A stretch of DNA of 42,417 nt from the NCBI GenBank assembly GCA_937894465.1, contig CALCRE010000012.1, positions 1 to 42,417 on the forward strand. Direction: 5' to 3'. The position numbers were made by a program, and so were the translations under genes. The notes under the pieces were generated by a model. It made no database searches, was not told where the DNA came from, and saw nothing but the letters and a program-made list of their open reading frames with translations. The DNA comes from an uncultured Clostridia bacterium. GTDB lineage: Bacteria > Bacillota > Clostridia > JAAYHZ01. The first letter of the stretch is position 1. Each line of letters starts with the position of its first letter. Shown in pieces: positions 7,446 to 14,500 of this stretch.

Positions 7446-9419
7446 TTAACTGATATCGGCAAGATCTAAATATTCTCTGCCGTGATCTTTAATAAACTGT
7501 TTTCGTTCGCCGAGGTTTTCACCTAACAATACATCGAACATTCTCTCCGTCAGTTCCATATTATCTTGGTCTATACGGATCAAACGCCTTGTTTCGGGAT
7601 TCATGGTGGTTTCCCACATCATATCCGGTTCATTCTCTCCTAACCCTTTTGATCGTTGAATGGTGTAATTGCCTTTTAACCCGGATAGTATTTTGTTTTT
7701 CTCCCCCTCGTCATACGCAAAATAGGTTTTCTTTTTGGCGTTGATTTCATACAAAGGCGTTTCGGCGATAAATATCTTTCCGTTTGTAATCAAAGAGGGA
7801 ACCAGCCTGTACAACATGGTGAGGATCATTGTCCGTATGTGGAATCCGTCCACATCGGCGTCCGTACAGATGATGACCTTGTTCCAACGCAGCTTGTCCA
7901 TATCAAAGTGTTGCAAATCCTTTGACTTGCCGGTTTGGATTTCCACACCACAACCCAACACTTTCAAAAGATCTACGATGATGTCATTTTTCAAGATGGT
8001 GGCGTAATTGGTTTTCAAACAATTTAAAATCTTTCCCCGAACCGGCATAATGGCTTGGAATTCTGCGTCCCTGCCCAATTTACAAGAGCCTAAAGCGGAA
8101 TCACCCTCCACGATATATAGTTCTCTTCGGTCAAGGTCCTTTGTTCTGCAATCCACAAACTTTTTCACACGGTTGTTGATATCCAGTCCTCCGGTCAATT
8201 TCTTTTTGATGTTGATCCGGGTGTTTTCCGCCGTTTCCCTGCTACGCTTGTTCACTAAGACTTGATTTAACACCTTTTGCGCATCATCAGCGTTTTCAAT
8301 CAGGAATATCTCCAATTTCTGCTTTAAAAAGTCCGTTAAAGCCTTTTGTATAAATGAATTGGTGATGGCTTTTTTTGTCTGGTTTTCATAGCTTGTTACC
8401 GTGGAAAAAGAACTCAAGACTAAAACCAGGCAGTCTTGTATATCCGCATAAGTAACCTTTGCTTCATTTTTGTTATACAGGTTTTTTTGCTTTATAAAGT
8501 TGTCGATGACATTTACAAAAGCGCTGCGTACGGCTTTATCCGGTGCTCCTCCGTATTCGAGAAAGGAGGAGTTATGATAATACTCGATGACACTGTCCGT
8601 GTTGCTAAAGCAAAAACAAACCTCCGCCTTTACTTTGTACTCCGGCTTATCTTTTCGGTCTCTTCCTTTGGTTGCCATGGAATAGTCATAGATTTCGGTA
8701 AAAGCATTGTCTTTGGACAATTCTTTCACATAATCCCTTAATCCGTTTTCATACAAGAATTCCATTGTCTGACCGGATTCTTCGTCAAAAAATATGAACT
8801 TCAACCCTTTGTTCACTACGGCTTGTTTTTTCAATGTATCAACAAAGTATTCCACAGGGATGTTGTTTTCGGTGAAGACTTCCAAGTCCGGTCTCCACTT
8901 GATGGTGGTTCCGGTCTTGTTTCCCTTTACCTGTGTCGTAGTCAACCCTCCGATATTGTTACCCTTTTCAAAGTGTAGGTTGTGTTTTTTATTGGCCATA
9001 TGAACTTCTACATCCATATACTCCGAGCTGTATTGGGTGGCACAGCAACCAAGACCGTTCAACCCTAAGCTGTATTGATAAAAATCACCTTCATTGTTGT
9101 CATATTTTCCACCGGCATACAATTCACAGTAAATCAACTCCCAATTATATCGGCCTTCCTTTTCGTTGAATTCCACCGGAGTGCCTCGACCATAATCCTT
9201 GACCATAATGGACCGATCCTTGAAACGTGTCACTTCGATGACATCTCCATACCCTTCCCTCGCCTCGTCAATGGAATTGGACAGTATTTCAAAAAAGCTG
9301 TGCTGACATCCGTCCAATCCATCCGACCCGAATATAACCCCGGGACGAAGCCTGACTCGGTCAGCTCCTTTCAACGCCTTGATGCTTTCGTTATTATATG
9401 TTTGTTTTGTATTCGACAT
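7446..9419 (-). CDS. Type II DNA topoisomerase subunit B (GyrB/ParE family, divergent)
   Basis: The 657-residue ATPase/TOPRIM subunit has a GHKL fold with SNSIDEA (about 47-53, Asn for Mg-ATP), DYGRGTPV (75-82) and LGLNGLGCCATQYS (119-131, where gyrases have GGLHGVGASVVNALS). The N-terminal ATP-lid motif is RLRPGVIFGSDGLDGCQHSF instead of the usual RKRPGMYIG. The TOPRIM domain carries VEGDSALGSCKLGRD (437-451; usual EGDSAGGSAKQGRD), PVRGKILN and TDADVDGFHIRTM. The C-terminal part has RSKGLGENEPDMMWETTM. This distinctive version accompanies the equally divergent A subunit and is probably the Clostridia-type topoisomerase IV-like enzyme. A GGAGG site lies 6-7 bases before the ATG. Confidence 0.9.
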   Translation of the reverse strand: MSNTKQTYNNESIKALKGADRVRLRPGVIFGSDGLDGCQHSFFEILSNSIDEAREGYGDVIEVTRFKDRSIMVKDYGRGTPVEFNEKEGRYNWELIYCELYAGGKYDNNEGDFYQYSLGLNGLGCCATQYSSEYMDVEVHMANKKHNLHFEKGNNIGGLTTTQVKGNKTGTTIKWRPDLEVFTENNIPVEYFVDTLKKQAVVNKGLKFIFFDEESGQTMEFLYENGLRDYVKELSKDNAFTEIYDYSMATKGRDRKDKPEYKVKAEVCFCFSNTDSVIEYYHNSSFLEYGGAPDKAVRSAFVNVIDNFIKQKNLYNKNEAKVTYADIQDCLVLVLSSFSTVTSYENQTKKAITNSFIQKALTDFLKQKLEIFLIENADDAQKVLNQVLVNKRSRETAENTRINIKKKLTGGLDINNRVKKFVDCRTKDLDRRELYIVEGDSALGSCKLGRDAEFQAIMPVRGKILNCLKTNYATILKNDIIVDLLKVLGCGVEIQTGKSKDLQHFDMDKLRWNKVIICTDADVDGFHIRTMILTMLYRLVPSLITNGKIFIAETPLYEINAKKKTYFAYDEGEKNKILSGLKGNYTIQRSKGLGENEPDMMWETTMNPETRRLIRIDQDNMELTERMFDVLLGENLGERKQFIKDHGREYLDLADIS

Positions 9420-9524
9420 ATCTGTCCTCCATTTCGTTTTTTCCCCTTGTTTCCCCTTATTTATATCCGGTTTTTATTCGTTTGTCTTGATGTATTCATT
9501 TTTAAAAATTTAATTACATAGAAA

Positions 9525-9554
9525 ATAGAAGCATAAAGTGCTCCTGTTTGTCAA
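9525..9554 (-). promoter_or_regulatory. Candidate promoter for the topoisomerase operon
   Basis: The minus strand has a perfect TTGACA (9549-9554), an 18-base spacer ending in TGC, and TTCTAT (9525-9530), about 105 bases before the ATG. A second TTGACA in a similar context (TAGTTGACA then A/T, AACA) lies at 9655-9660. The rest of the 367-base gap (9420-9786) is AT-rich and I see no gene in it. Confidence 0.4.
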
Positions 9555-9786
9555 CTACACAATATATAGTATCTTTTTCGTTTATCGGCTACAATTTATT
9601 ATAATATTAATTCCAATTTAAAGTCAAATAGTTTTAAAGACAAGCAAACTGTTATGTCAACTATAAAATATTTTCCGGTTTCTCACTCCTTATCCGCTAT
9701 AAACAAGTTTGCATGAAAATGTCATGAATATGTCTTTTAAATCAGTGAAATATAAAATGTATTAAGATGATTTAAGGAGGAAAATT

Positions 9787-10404
9787 ATGAAACATAAAAT
9801 ACGAATTATGGTCGCAGTGATCTTGTTAATCGTCATGATCCCTGCAGCGGCTTTTGCGCAGACAACCAAGTACACCGTTGTAAAAGGCGATTCATTATGG
9901 AAAATAGCCGTGAAATTCAAAGTCGGATTATCTGAAATCATATCATCCAACCCTCAATTCAAGAATCCTGATTTAATTTATCCGGGAGATATTGTGTATG
10001 TACCTCAGCAAACGGTTTATACTTCCGAGGTGGATGAAGTCATTCGTTTGGTCAATGTAGAAAGGCAGAAAAACGGTTTGAAACCCTTGTCAACCAATTG
10101 GGAACTGTCACGTGTTGCACAGTATAAATCCAAGGATATGGCAACTAAAGGGTATTTTGACCACCAGTCGCCGACATACGGTTCTCCCTTTGATATGATG
10201 AAAAGCTTTGGCATCCGATACTCTTATGCCGGTGAAAACATTGCATACGGTCAGAAGACCCCTGCTCAAGTCATGAGCGCATGGATGAATTCCCCGGGAC
10301 ATAGGGCTAATATATTGAATTCGAACTTTACCCAAATCGGAGTGGGTATAGCTACAAACAGCAAGGGTACGAAATACTGGACACAACATTTCATTCGACC
10401 GTAA
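9787..10404 (+). CDS. Secreted LysM-CAP domain protein (YkwD/SafA-like)
   Basis: A signal peptide (residues 1-24, cleavage after AFA) precedes one LysM domain (about 28-73, KYTVVKGDSLWKIAVKF to YPGDIVYVP) that binds peptidoglycan or chitin-like glycans. A CAP/SCP domain follows (about 80-205) with the family residues His126 (FDHQSP), Glu150 (AGENIAYG) and His172 (SPGHRANIL). Such proteins in Bacillota are exported and often associated with the cell wall or spore surface; the molecular role of bacterial CAP domains is mostly unknown. A strong AAGGAGG site lies 6 bases before the ATG. It is transcribed divergently from the topoisomerase operon and ends at its own terminator, so it is monocistronic. 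Confidence 0.92.
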   Translation: MKHKIRIMVAVILLIVMIPAAAFAQTTKYTVVKGDSLWKIAVKFKVGLSEIISSNPQFKNPDLIYPGDIVYVPQQTVYTSEVDEVIRLVNVERQKNGLKPLSTNWELSRVAQYKSKDMATKGYFDHQSPTYGSPFDMMKSFGIRYSYAGENIAYGQKTPAQVMSAWMNSPGHRANILNSNFTQIGVGIATNSKGTKYWTQHFIRP

Positions 10405-10460
10405 TAGACAATAACATCATAAATATGACGATATTTTGATGTTTATCATAGATTCCGTTG

Positions 10461-10497
10461 AAACCTTTGGAGTTTAATTCACTTCAAAGGTTTTAGC
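10461..10497 (+). terminator. Terminator of the LysM-CAP gene
   Basis: A 13-bp stem (AAACCTTTGGAGT / ACTTCAAAGGTTT, one G-U pair) with a 7-base loop is followed by a short T run, 57 bases past the stop. Confidence 0.75.
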
Positions 10498-10546
10498 TGT
10501 TTAAAAATTCTTTTAAGAAATTATTACTAAAAAGTTCCTTCTTCAA

Positions 10547-10576
10547 TTGCCACATAGGATACCAATGTGTTACACT
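10547..10576 (+). promoter_or_regulatory. Candidate promoter of the acyl-CoA synthetase gene
   Basis: TTGCCA (10547-10552), an 18-base spacer ending in TGT (extended -10), and TACACT (10571-10576). The start codon is 73 bases downstream of the -10. Confidence 0.45.
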
Positions 10577-10595
10577 ATAACCATATATTATTACT

Positions 10596-10619
10596 TGGTG
10601 ACAAGAATAGTTGTGACCA
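10596..10619. promoter_or_regulatory. Inverted repeat, possible operator before the acyl-CoA synthetase gene
   Basis: TGGTGACAA - GAATAG - TTGTGACCA forms 9-base arms with a single central mismatch. It lies about 20 bases downstream of the candidate -10 and 30 bases before the start codon, where a bound dimeric repressor would block transcription. No matching regulator is encoded nearby. Confidence 0.45.
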
Positions 10620-10648
10620 GAAATGGACTTTTTTAAAAGAGGTGTATT

Positions 10649-12361
10649 ATGAAATATAACAGCATAGAGTTGAATGAGGTTCGGAAAATAAGGGATTTGA
10701 AGGACATGTTGCAATCGAGTACCGAGTTGTACGGTGACAAAGCCGCTTTTTTAGTAAAAAAACCCGGTAATAGCAATTATCAACCGGTTTCATATAAAGA
10801 ATTTAAATCAGATACGGAAGCTTTGGGAACTGCGCTGATCGACTTGGGGTTGAAAGATAAAAGCATAGCAGTTATCGGAGAAAACAGGTATGAATGGTGT
10901 GTTTCCTATTTAGGGGTTGCAAACGGCACCGGGGTGGTGGTTCCTATTGACAAAGAACTGCCTGCCAATGAAATCGCAAGTTTGTTAACACGTGCGGAAG
11001 CATCCGCCATTATCTACACTGATCGGAAAAGTGAAACCGTGGAAAAAGCTCTTGACACACTAGAAAGAGATATCATTGCCATCCAAATGGATGCCGCAGA
11101 AGACACGGAAAGATATCTGTCTTTTTCACTCTTAATTAAAAAAGGTCATGAACTGGTCAAATCCGGTGACAGACGTTTTATGGATGCTGTAATTGATCCT
11201 GAAAAGGTTTTGATTTTACTGTATACCTCGGCCACTACCTCAAAATCCAAGGCTGTTATGTTGACTCACAAAAATATATGCGCTAATCTGGAAGCCATGT
11301 GCCAAATGGTATACATAGGACCTGATGATATATTCCTTTCCATTCTTCCCATCCATCATGCCTACGAGTGTACATGCGGGTTCCTTTGCCAGATCTACAG
11401 AGGCTGCACTATTGCAGAATGCGAAGGATTGCGTCATATCACCAAAAATCTCCAAGAATCAAAAACCACTATGATGTTAGCTGTCCCCTTGGTGATCGAG
11501 ACCATGTACAAAAAAATTTGGGATACCGCTCGGAAGAACGGTATTGAAGACAAGTTGAAAAAAGGGTTAAAAATAAGCAAGCTGTTGTTAAAGTTTAAAA
11601 TAGACGTAAGAAGAAAAATCTTTGCGAAGATTCATGACAATTTCGGCGGTCATATCCGCCTTTTCATCTCCGGTGCCGCAGCCATTGACCCTGTGGTCTC
11701 CAAAGGTTTTCAAGACTTTGGATTCAATATTTTACAAGGATACGGGTTGACCGAGTGCTCCCCTATCGTGTCATTGAATCGTCCTGATCAATTTGACGAT
11801 GCTTCCGCCGGAGTACCCCTGCCGAATTTGACAGTGAAAATCGCCGACCGTGACGAGGATGGGATCGGTGAAGTCATTGTCAAAGGCGACAGTGTCATGA
11901 AAGGCTATTATCAAGATGATAAAGCCAATCAGGCTGCATTTACAGAAGACGGCTTCTTTAGAACCGGAGATTATGCATACATGAACGAAATGAATTTCAT
12001 CTATATCACCGGTCGTAAGAAAAATGTCATCGTTACAAAAAACGGAAAAAATATTTTCCCGGAAGAAATCGAAACATTGTTGGGAAGAAAAGAATATATC
12101 AAAGAATCCTTGGTATACGGCAAAGAAAACGGAGATGATTTGACTATAGCTGCATCCATTTTCCCGAATTACGAGAAAATGCAAGACGAAGGTGTAGACA
12201 CAAGTGACGGAGCAGTGGAAAAATTGATGGGCGAATACATCAAGGAAGTGAATCGGGAGTTGGTTTCCTACAAGGTCATCAAAGACTTCAATGTCCGAAA
12301 AGAAGACTTTGCAAAGACCACTACCGGAAAAATAAAAAGATACATGGAAAAAAATGAATAG
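10649..12361 (+). CDS. AMP-forming acyl-CoA synthetase (ANL superfamily, long-chain type)
   Basis: The 570-residue adenylate-forming enzyme activates a carboxylate, probably a fatty acid, to acyl-AMP and then acyl-CoA. The phosphate-binding loop is YTSATTSKSKAVML (192-205). The adenine motif is GYGLTECSPIVSLN. Further motifs are GEVIVKGDSVMKGYY, the RTGD ribose motif in FFRTGDYAY, the hinge ITGRKKNVIVTKNGKNIFPEEIE (quoted in part: TGRKKNVIV), and the C-terminal catalytic Lys in KTTTGKIKRY. The loop lacks the Gly residues of the usual YTSGTTGxPKG. It keeps Thr-Thr and the Lys, so activity is likely retained. An AGAGGTG site precedes the ATG. The gene stands alone with its own promoter and a strong terminator. 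Confidence 0.9.
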   Translation: MKYNSIELNEVRKIRDLKDMLQSSTELYGDKAAFLVKKPGNSNYQPVSYKEFKSDTEALGTALIDLGLKDKSIAVIGENRYEWCVSYLGVANGTGVVVPIDKELPANEIASLLTRAEASAIIYTDRKSETVEKALDTLERDIIAIQMDAAEDTERYLSFSLLIKKGHELVKSGDRRFMDAVIDPEKVLILLYTSATTSKSKAVMLTHKNICANLEAMCQMVYIGPDDIFLSILPIHHAYECTCGFLCQIYRGCTIAECEGLRHITKNLQESKTTMMLAVPLVIETMYKKIWDTARKNGIEDKLKKGLKISKLLLKFKIDVRRKIFAKIHDNFGGHIRLFISGAAAIDPVVSKGFQDFGFNILQGYGLTECSPIVSLNRPDQFDDASAGVPLPNLTVKIADRDEDGIGEVIVKGDSVMKGYYQDDKANQAAFTEDGFFRTGDYAYMNEMNFIYITGRKKNVIVTKNGKNIFPEEIETLLGRKEYIKESLVYGKENGDDLTIAASIFPNYEKMQDEGVDTSDGAVEKLMGEYIKEVNRELVSYKVIKDFNVRKEDFAKTTTGKIKRYMEKNE

Positions 12362-12385
12362 ATCGAAGAAAAATAAGTAAAAATA

Positions 12386-12430
12386 AGAAAACAAACCCGA
12401 GCACGAAAACTTGGGTTTGTTTTCTTTTAT
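12386..12430 (+). terminator. Strong terminator of the acyl-CoA synthetase gene
   Basis: A 16-bp stem (12386-12401 with 12410-12425, one G-U pair) and an 8-base loop are followed by TTTT. The A-rich flank would let it act in both directions. Confidence 0.85.
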
Positions 12431-12496
12431 ACTATTAACAACAGGTTGTCTTCCGGCTATTTAAGGCAAAATCAAATTACACCTATATCTATATGT

Positions 12497-12538
12497 CAAA
12501 AAACGAGGTTTTGTTTCTTATTTGAAACTCCACCTCGT
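12497..12538 (-). terminator. Terminator of the DUF3795 gene
   Basis: On the minus strand ACGAGGT pairs with ACCTCGT, with an inner GTTTC/GAAAC stem, followed by TTTTTT. It lies 31 bases past the stop of the minus-strand gene. Confidence 0.8.
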
Positions 12539-12569
12539 CCTTCAAGCACTTTTAAATAAAGGTAATGAA

Positions 12570-12950
12570 TTACCTCAAACAAACGGGTAGAGAATTGATA
12601 TCGTGGTGGCTTTCATAACATTTCCTGCAATTTATGCGATAAGAGCAGAACGTACTCTCGCAAGGACAAATATCCTCGGAAAATCGTTTTACTTGCTTTT
12701 CAAGATCGGCCATATGTTCTTCTTCACTGACCCCTTCTTGTCTACAAGATTTCATCAAATTACAAGGAACTTCCGAGCATTGGCCGCAACTGTCCAAGCC
12801 GCGTTTTTTAACGCAACAGTCATAGATTTCACAGATTTTCTTATTGGCTTGTTTCGCCCTAAAAGATCTTCCGGAAACAGCATAGCACCCTGAGCACTTG
12901 ATCTTGAAAAATTCGCAGTCATCACATATAATGCCACAAACACTCAACAT
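12570..12950 (-). CDS. DUF3795 cysteine-rich protein
   Basis: This 126-residue cytoplasmic protein has 18 cysteines, in clusters such as CGIICDDCEFF, CSGC, CEIYDCC, CGQCSEVPC, CPCESTFC and CRKC. The opening CGxxCxxC and the CxxC pairs fit the DUF3795 family, whose function is unknown; metal or Fe-S binding is the usual inference. A GAGGGGGAG ribosome site supports the ATG. It is flanked by its own terminator and an otherwise non-coding region, so no operon partner helps. Confidence 0.8.
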   Translation of the reverse strand: MLSVCGIICDDCEFFKIKCSGCYAVSGRSFRAKQANKKICEIYDCCVKKRGLDSCGQCSEVPCNLMKSCRQEGVSEEEHMADLEKQVKRFSEDICPCESTFCSYRINCRKCYESHHDINSLPVCLR

Positions 12951-13081
12951 TGATTAATCTCCCCCTCGCTCTAAAGTATTTGAATTTATTATATATTAAG
13001 TTTTTAAAAAATTCAATTAAAAAACCTGTTAAAACCAATCAATTTACATTTGGTTCACATGTTGTTACACCATGGAAAATA

Positions 13082-13260
13082 TCACTTCAACAAAGCCTTG
13101 TACACCTTTGGCCCGGCATAAAACTTCCCGTCACTTCCCTTTACAGTGGCTTCGGAGCAAGCTTCAGCTCCGTTTCTTTAAGAGTTGTTACCTCAGTAGT
13201 AACAGTCTTTGTTTCACCGGTTTCCTTTTAACTTTCTGTTGTTTCTTGTATTAAATTGCC
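13082..13260 (-). pseudogene. Possible decayed coding remnant (frameshifted C-terminal fragment)
   Basis: The 437-base gap 12951-13387 has no intact gene, but its minus strand reads like broken protein. One frame gives KETGETKTVTTEV and TTLKETELKLAPKPL (about 13143-13230), interrupted upstream by a stop. A second frame continues with EATVKGSDGKFYAGPKV and YKALLK up to a TGA at 13082. Joining the frames at about 13150 gives one plausible Thr/Lys-rich C-terminal tail of a secreted or wall protein. I do not recognise the family. A hairpin CGGAGC/GCTCCG sits inside. Chance cannot be excluded. Confidence 0.3.
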
Positions 13261-13347
13261 AACCATTCACTCACTATACCATAAATTGAACCTATATCCT
13301 CCCGAAACGAATTCTGATGTCACAATTGATGGAACGTCTGATGAATG

Positions 13348-13356
13348 TGGTATAAT
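13348..13356 (+). promoter_or_regulatory. Extended -10 promoter of the zinc-ribbon membrane protein gene
   Basis: TGGTATAAT has a perfect -10 with the TGn extension. A TTGATG at 13326-13331 is a poorly spaced -35 (19 bases). The start codon is 31 bases downstream. Confidence 0.55.
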
Positions 13357-13387
13357 AAATTCCTAGTATATTTGAAAGGTACTCGTA

Positions 13388-13960
13388 ATGGAAAATACAA
13401 AGTTCAACATGTTAGGATATTCCCAAAAAATGTACTCCCGTATCCGTAGGAAAAAGATTCTTTTTGCATTGAGCATCGTGGTAATAGTATTGTTTATTCC
13501 TCTACTGTACACCGTATTGACAGACGAATATGTCATCATTCCTACATATGCACCCTATCTGATCAGTTCGATTATAGCCGTCTTTTTAGTCATCCTCATT
13601 TTGACCATGGGTAAAAATCATGAATCTACATTACAAGGGGAAATATTTAAAAAAGAAGTAGCCAAGCTTACCCGCAAAAGCGGAAGAGTCACATATAACA
13701 GCAGGATTTGGGTGAAAGACGTTAACGGATATCATGCTTATTACGATTTATATGAAGATAAAAAAGAAAAGAAAGCCGGAACCAAGAAACAATTTGAATA
13801 TTACCATGCAGGAGATACCATACGAAAAATATACGGATTGCGTTTTCCTGAAAAGCTTGTAAAAACTGACGACAGCAAGATCATCTGTGTAAAATGCGGT
13901 AAACTCAACGAGCCTGCTGTTGATCGATGCAAAAAGTGTCATTTTCCCATGATGAAGTGA
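13388..13960 (+). CDS. Two-TM membrane protein with C-terminal zinc ribbon, unknown function
   Basis: I do not recognise the family of this 190-residue protein. Two hydrophobic segments (about residues 24-44 and 56-74) place it in the membrane. A soluble middle domain follows (about 85-165, beta-rich, with GRVTYNSRIWVKDVNGYHAYY and a basic EDKKEKKAG insert). A C-terminal zinc ribbon, CVKCGKLNEPAVDRCKKC (about residues 167-184), completes it. The two CxxC pairs suggest one structural Zn. A GAAAGG site sits just upstream of the ATG. It stands alone between the gap region and a convergent small gene. Confidence 0.7.
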   Translation: MENTKFNMLGYSQKMYSRIRRKKILFALSIVVIVLFIPLLYTVLTDEYVIIPTYAPYLISSIIAVFLVILILTMGKNHESTLQGEIFKKEVAKLTRKSGRVTYNSRIWVKDVNGYHAYYDLYEDKKEKKAGTKKQFEYYHAGDTIRKIYGLRFPEKLVKTDDSKIICVKCGKLNEPAVDRCKKCHFPMMK

Positions 13961-13976
13961 GAATTCAATGATCGCT

Positions 13977-14435
13977 TTATTTCGCTCTCTCGTTCATTCG
14001 TACCACACCTGCATTTGTCATCTTATGACCGTACAGATAAATTGCTTGACCTTTTTGTAATGAATCGATGTTGGCACTAACCGAATCGACATAGACGGTT
14101 TTTTTGCTTTTTAGCCCGTTGTGAACAAATTCCAAGACATCTCCTTCAAGGACATATATCCCGATTTTACCGGATGCAAAATTACCGGCATACACTCCGT
14201 TTCGAAGCAACCGAACATCAGCATCCGTGTCATCCTTCATGGAAAAGACCACGGTGCCTTCTTGATACAGCTTGATGCCGTCCGAGACCGGAATGCCGAT
14301 TTCGTTTCGTCGGTATCCCCGGCTTAAATTTGTTTTCAACAGGAGTTGTGACGTGACGGTCATAACCGACATGAAAACCAGCACCACTGTAAACATGATT
14401 TTGTAAAAGTGTTTCAGTTCATTTTTAATAAACAT
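13977..14435 (-). CDS. Membrane-anchored small protein, unknown function
   Basis: The 152-residue protein has one N-terminal membrane segment (about residues 12-33) after a short basic head, then an extracytoplasmic, beta-rich domain (LYQEGTVVFSMKDDTDADV, GKIGIYVLEGDVLEF, GQAIYLYGHKM). There is no lipobox. I considered a NusG domain II-type protein but the motifs do not match. Only 65 bases separate it from the alpha-mannosidase stop upstream, so co-transcription is possible. Its start region is part of a hairpin (14437-14476). Confidence 0.6.
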   Translation of the reverse strand: MFIKNELKHFYKIMFTVVLVFMSVMTVTSQLLLKTNLSRGYRRNEIGIPVSDGIKLYQEGTVVFSMKDDTDADVRLLRNGVYAGNFASGKIGIYVLEGDVLEFVHNGLKSKKTVYVDSVSANIDSLQKGQAIYLYGHKMTNAGVVRMNERAK

Positions 14436-14436
14436 T

Positions 14437-14480
14437 AAGCAATCACCCGGTAACTATTATTACCAAGTGATTGCTTTTTT
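14437..14480. other. Hairpin between the mannosidase and the small membrane protein gene
   Basis: AAGCAATCAC / GTGATTGCTT (10 bp) encloses an inner GGTAA/TTACC stem. On the plus strand it is followed by six T, a textbook terminator that would stop transcripts from the zinc-ribbon gene. On the minus strand it holds GGGTGA, the only SD-like sequence before the ATG at 14435, so it could also hide that start. Confidence 0.6.
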
Positions 14481-14500
14481 AACCTGATCTTATAAAATGG

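Noticed and set aside
11771..12394. Long minus-strand frame antisense to the acyl-CoA synthetase
   Set aside because: Phe/Cys-rich shadow of a well-supported gene; no start signal.
13977..14435. NusG domain II protein
   Set aside because: Size and single membrane helix fit, but the characteristic motifs are absent.
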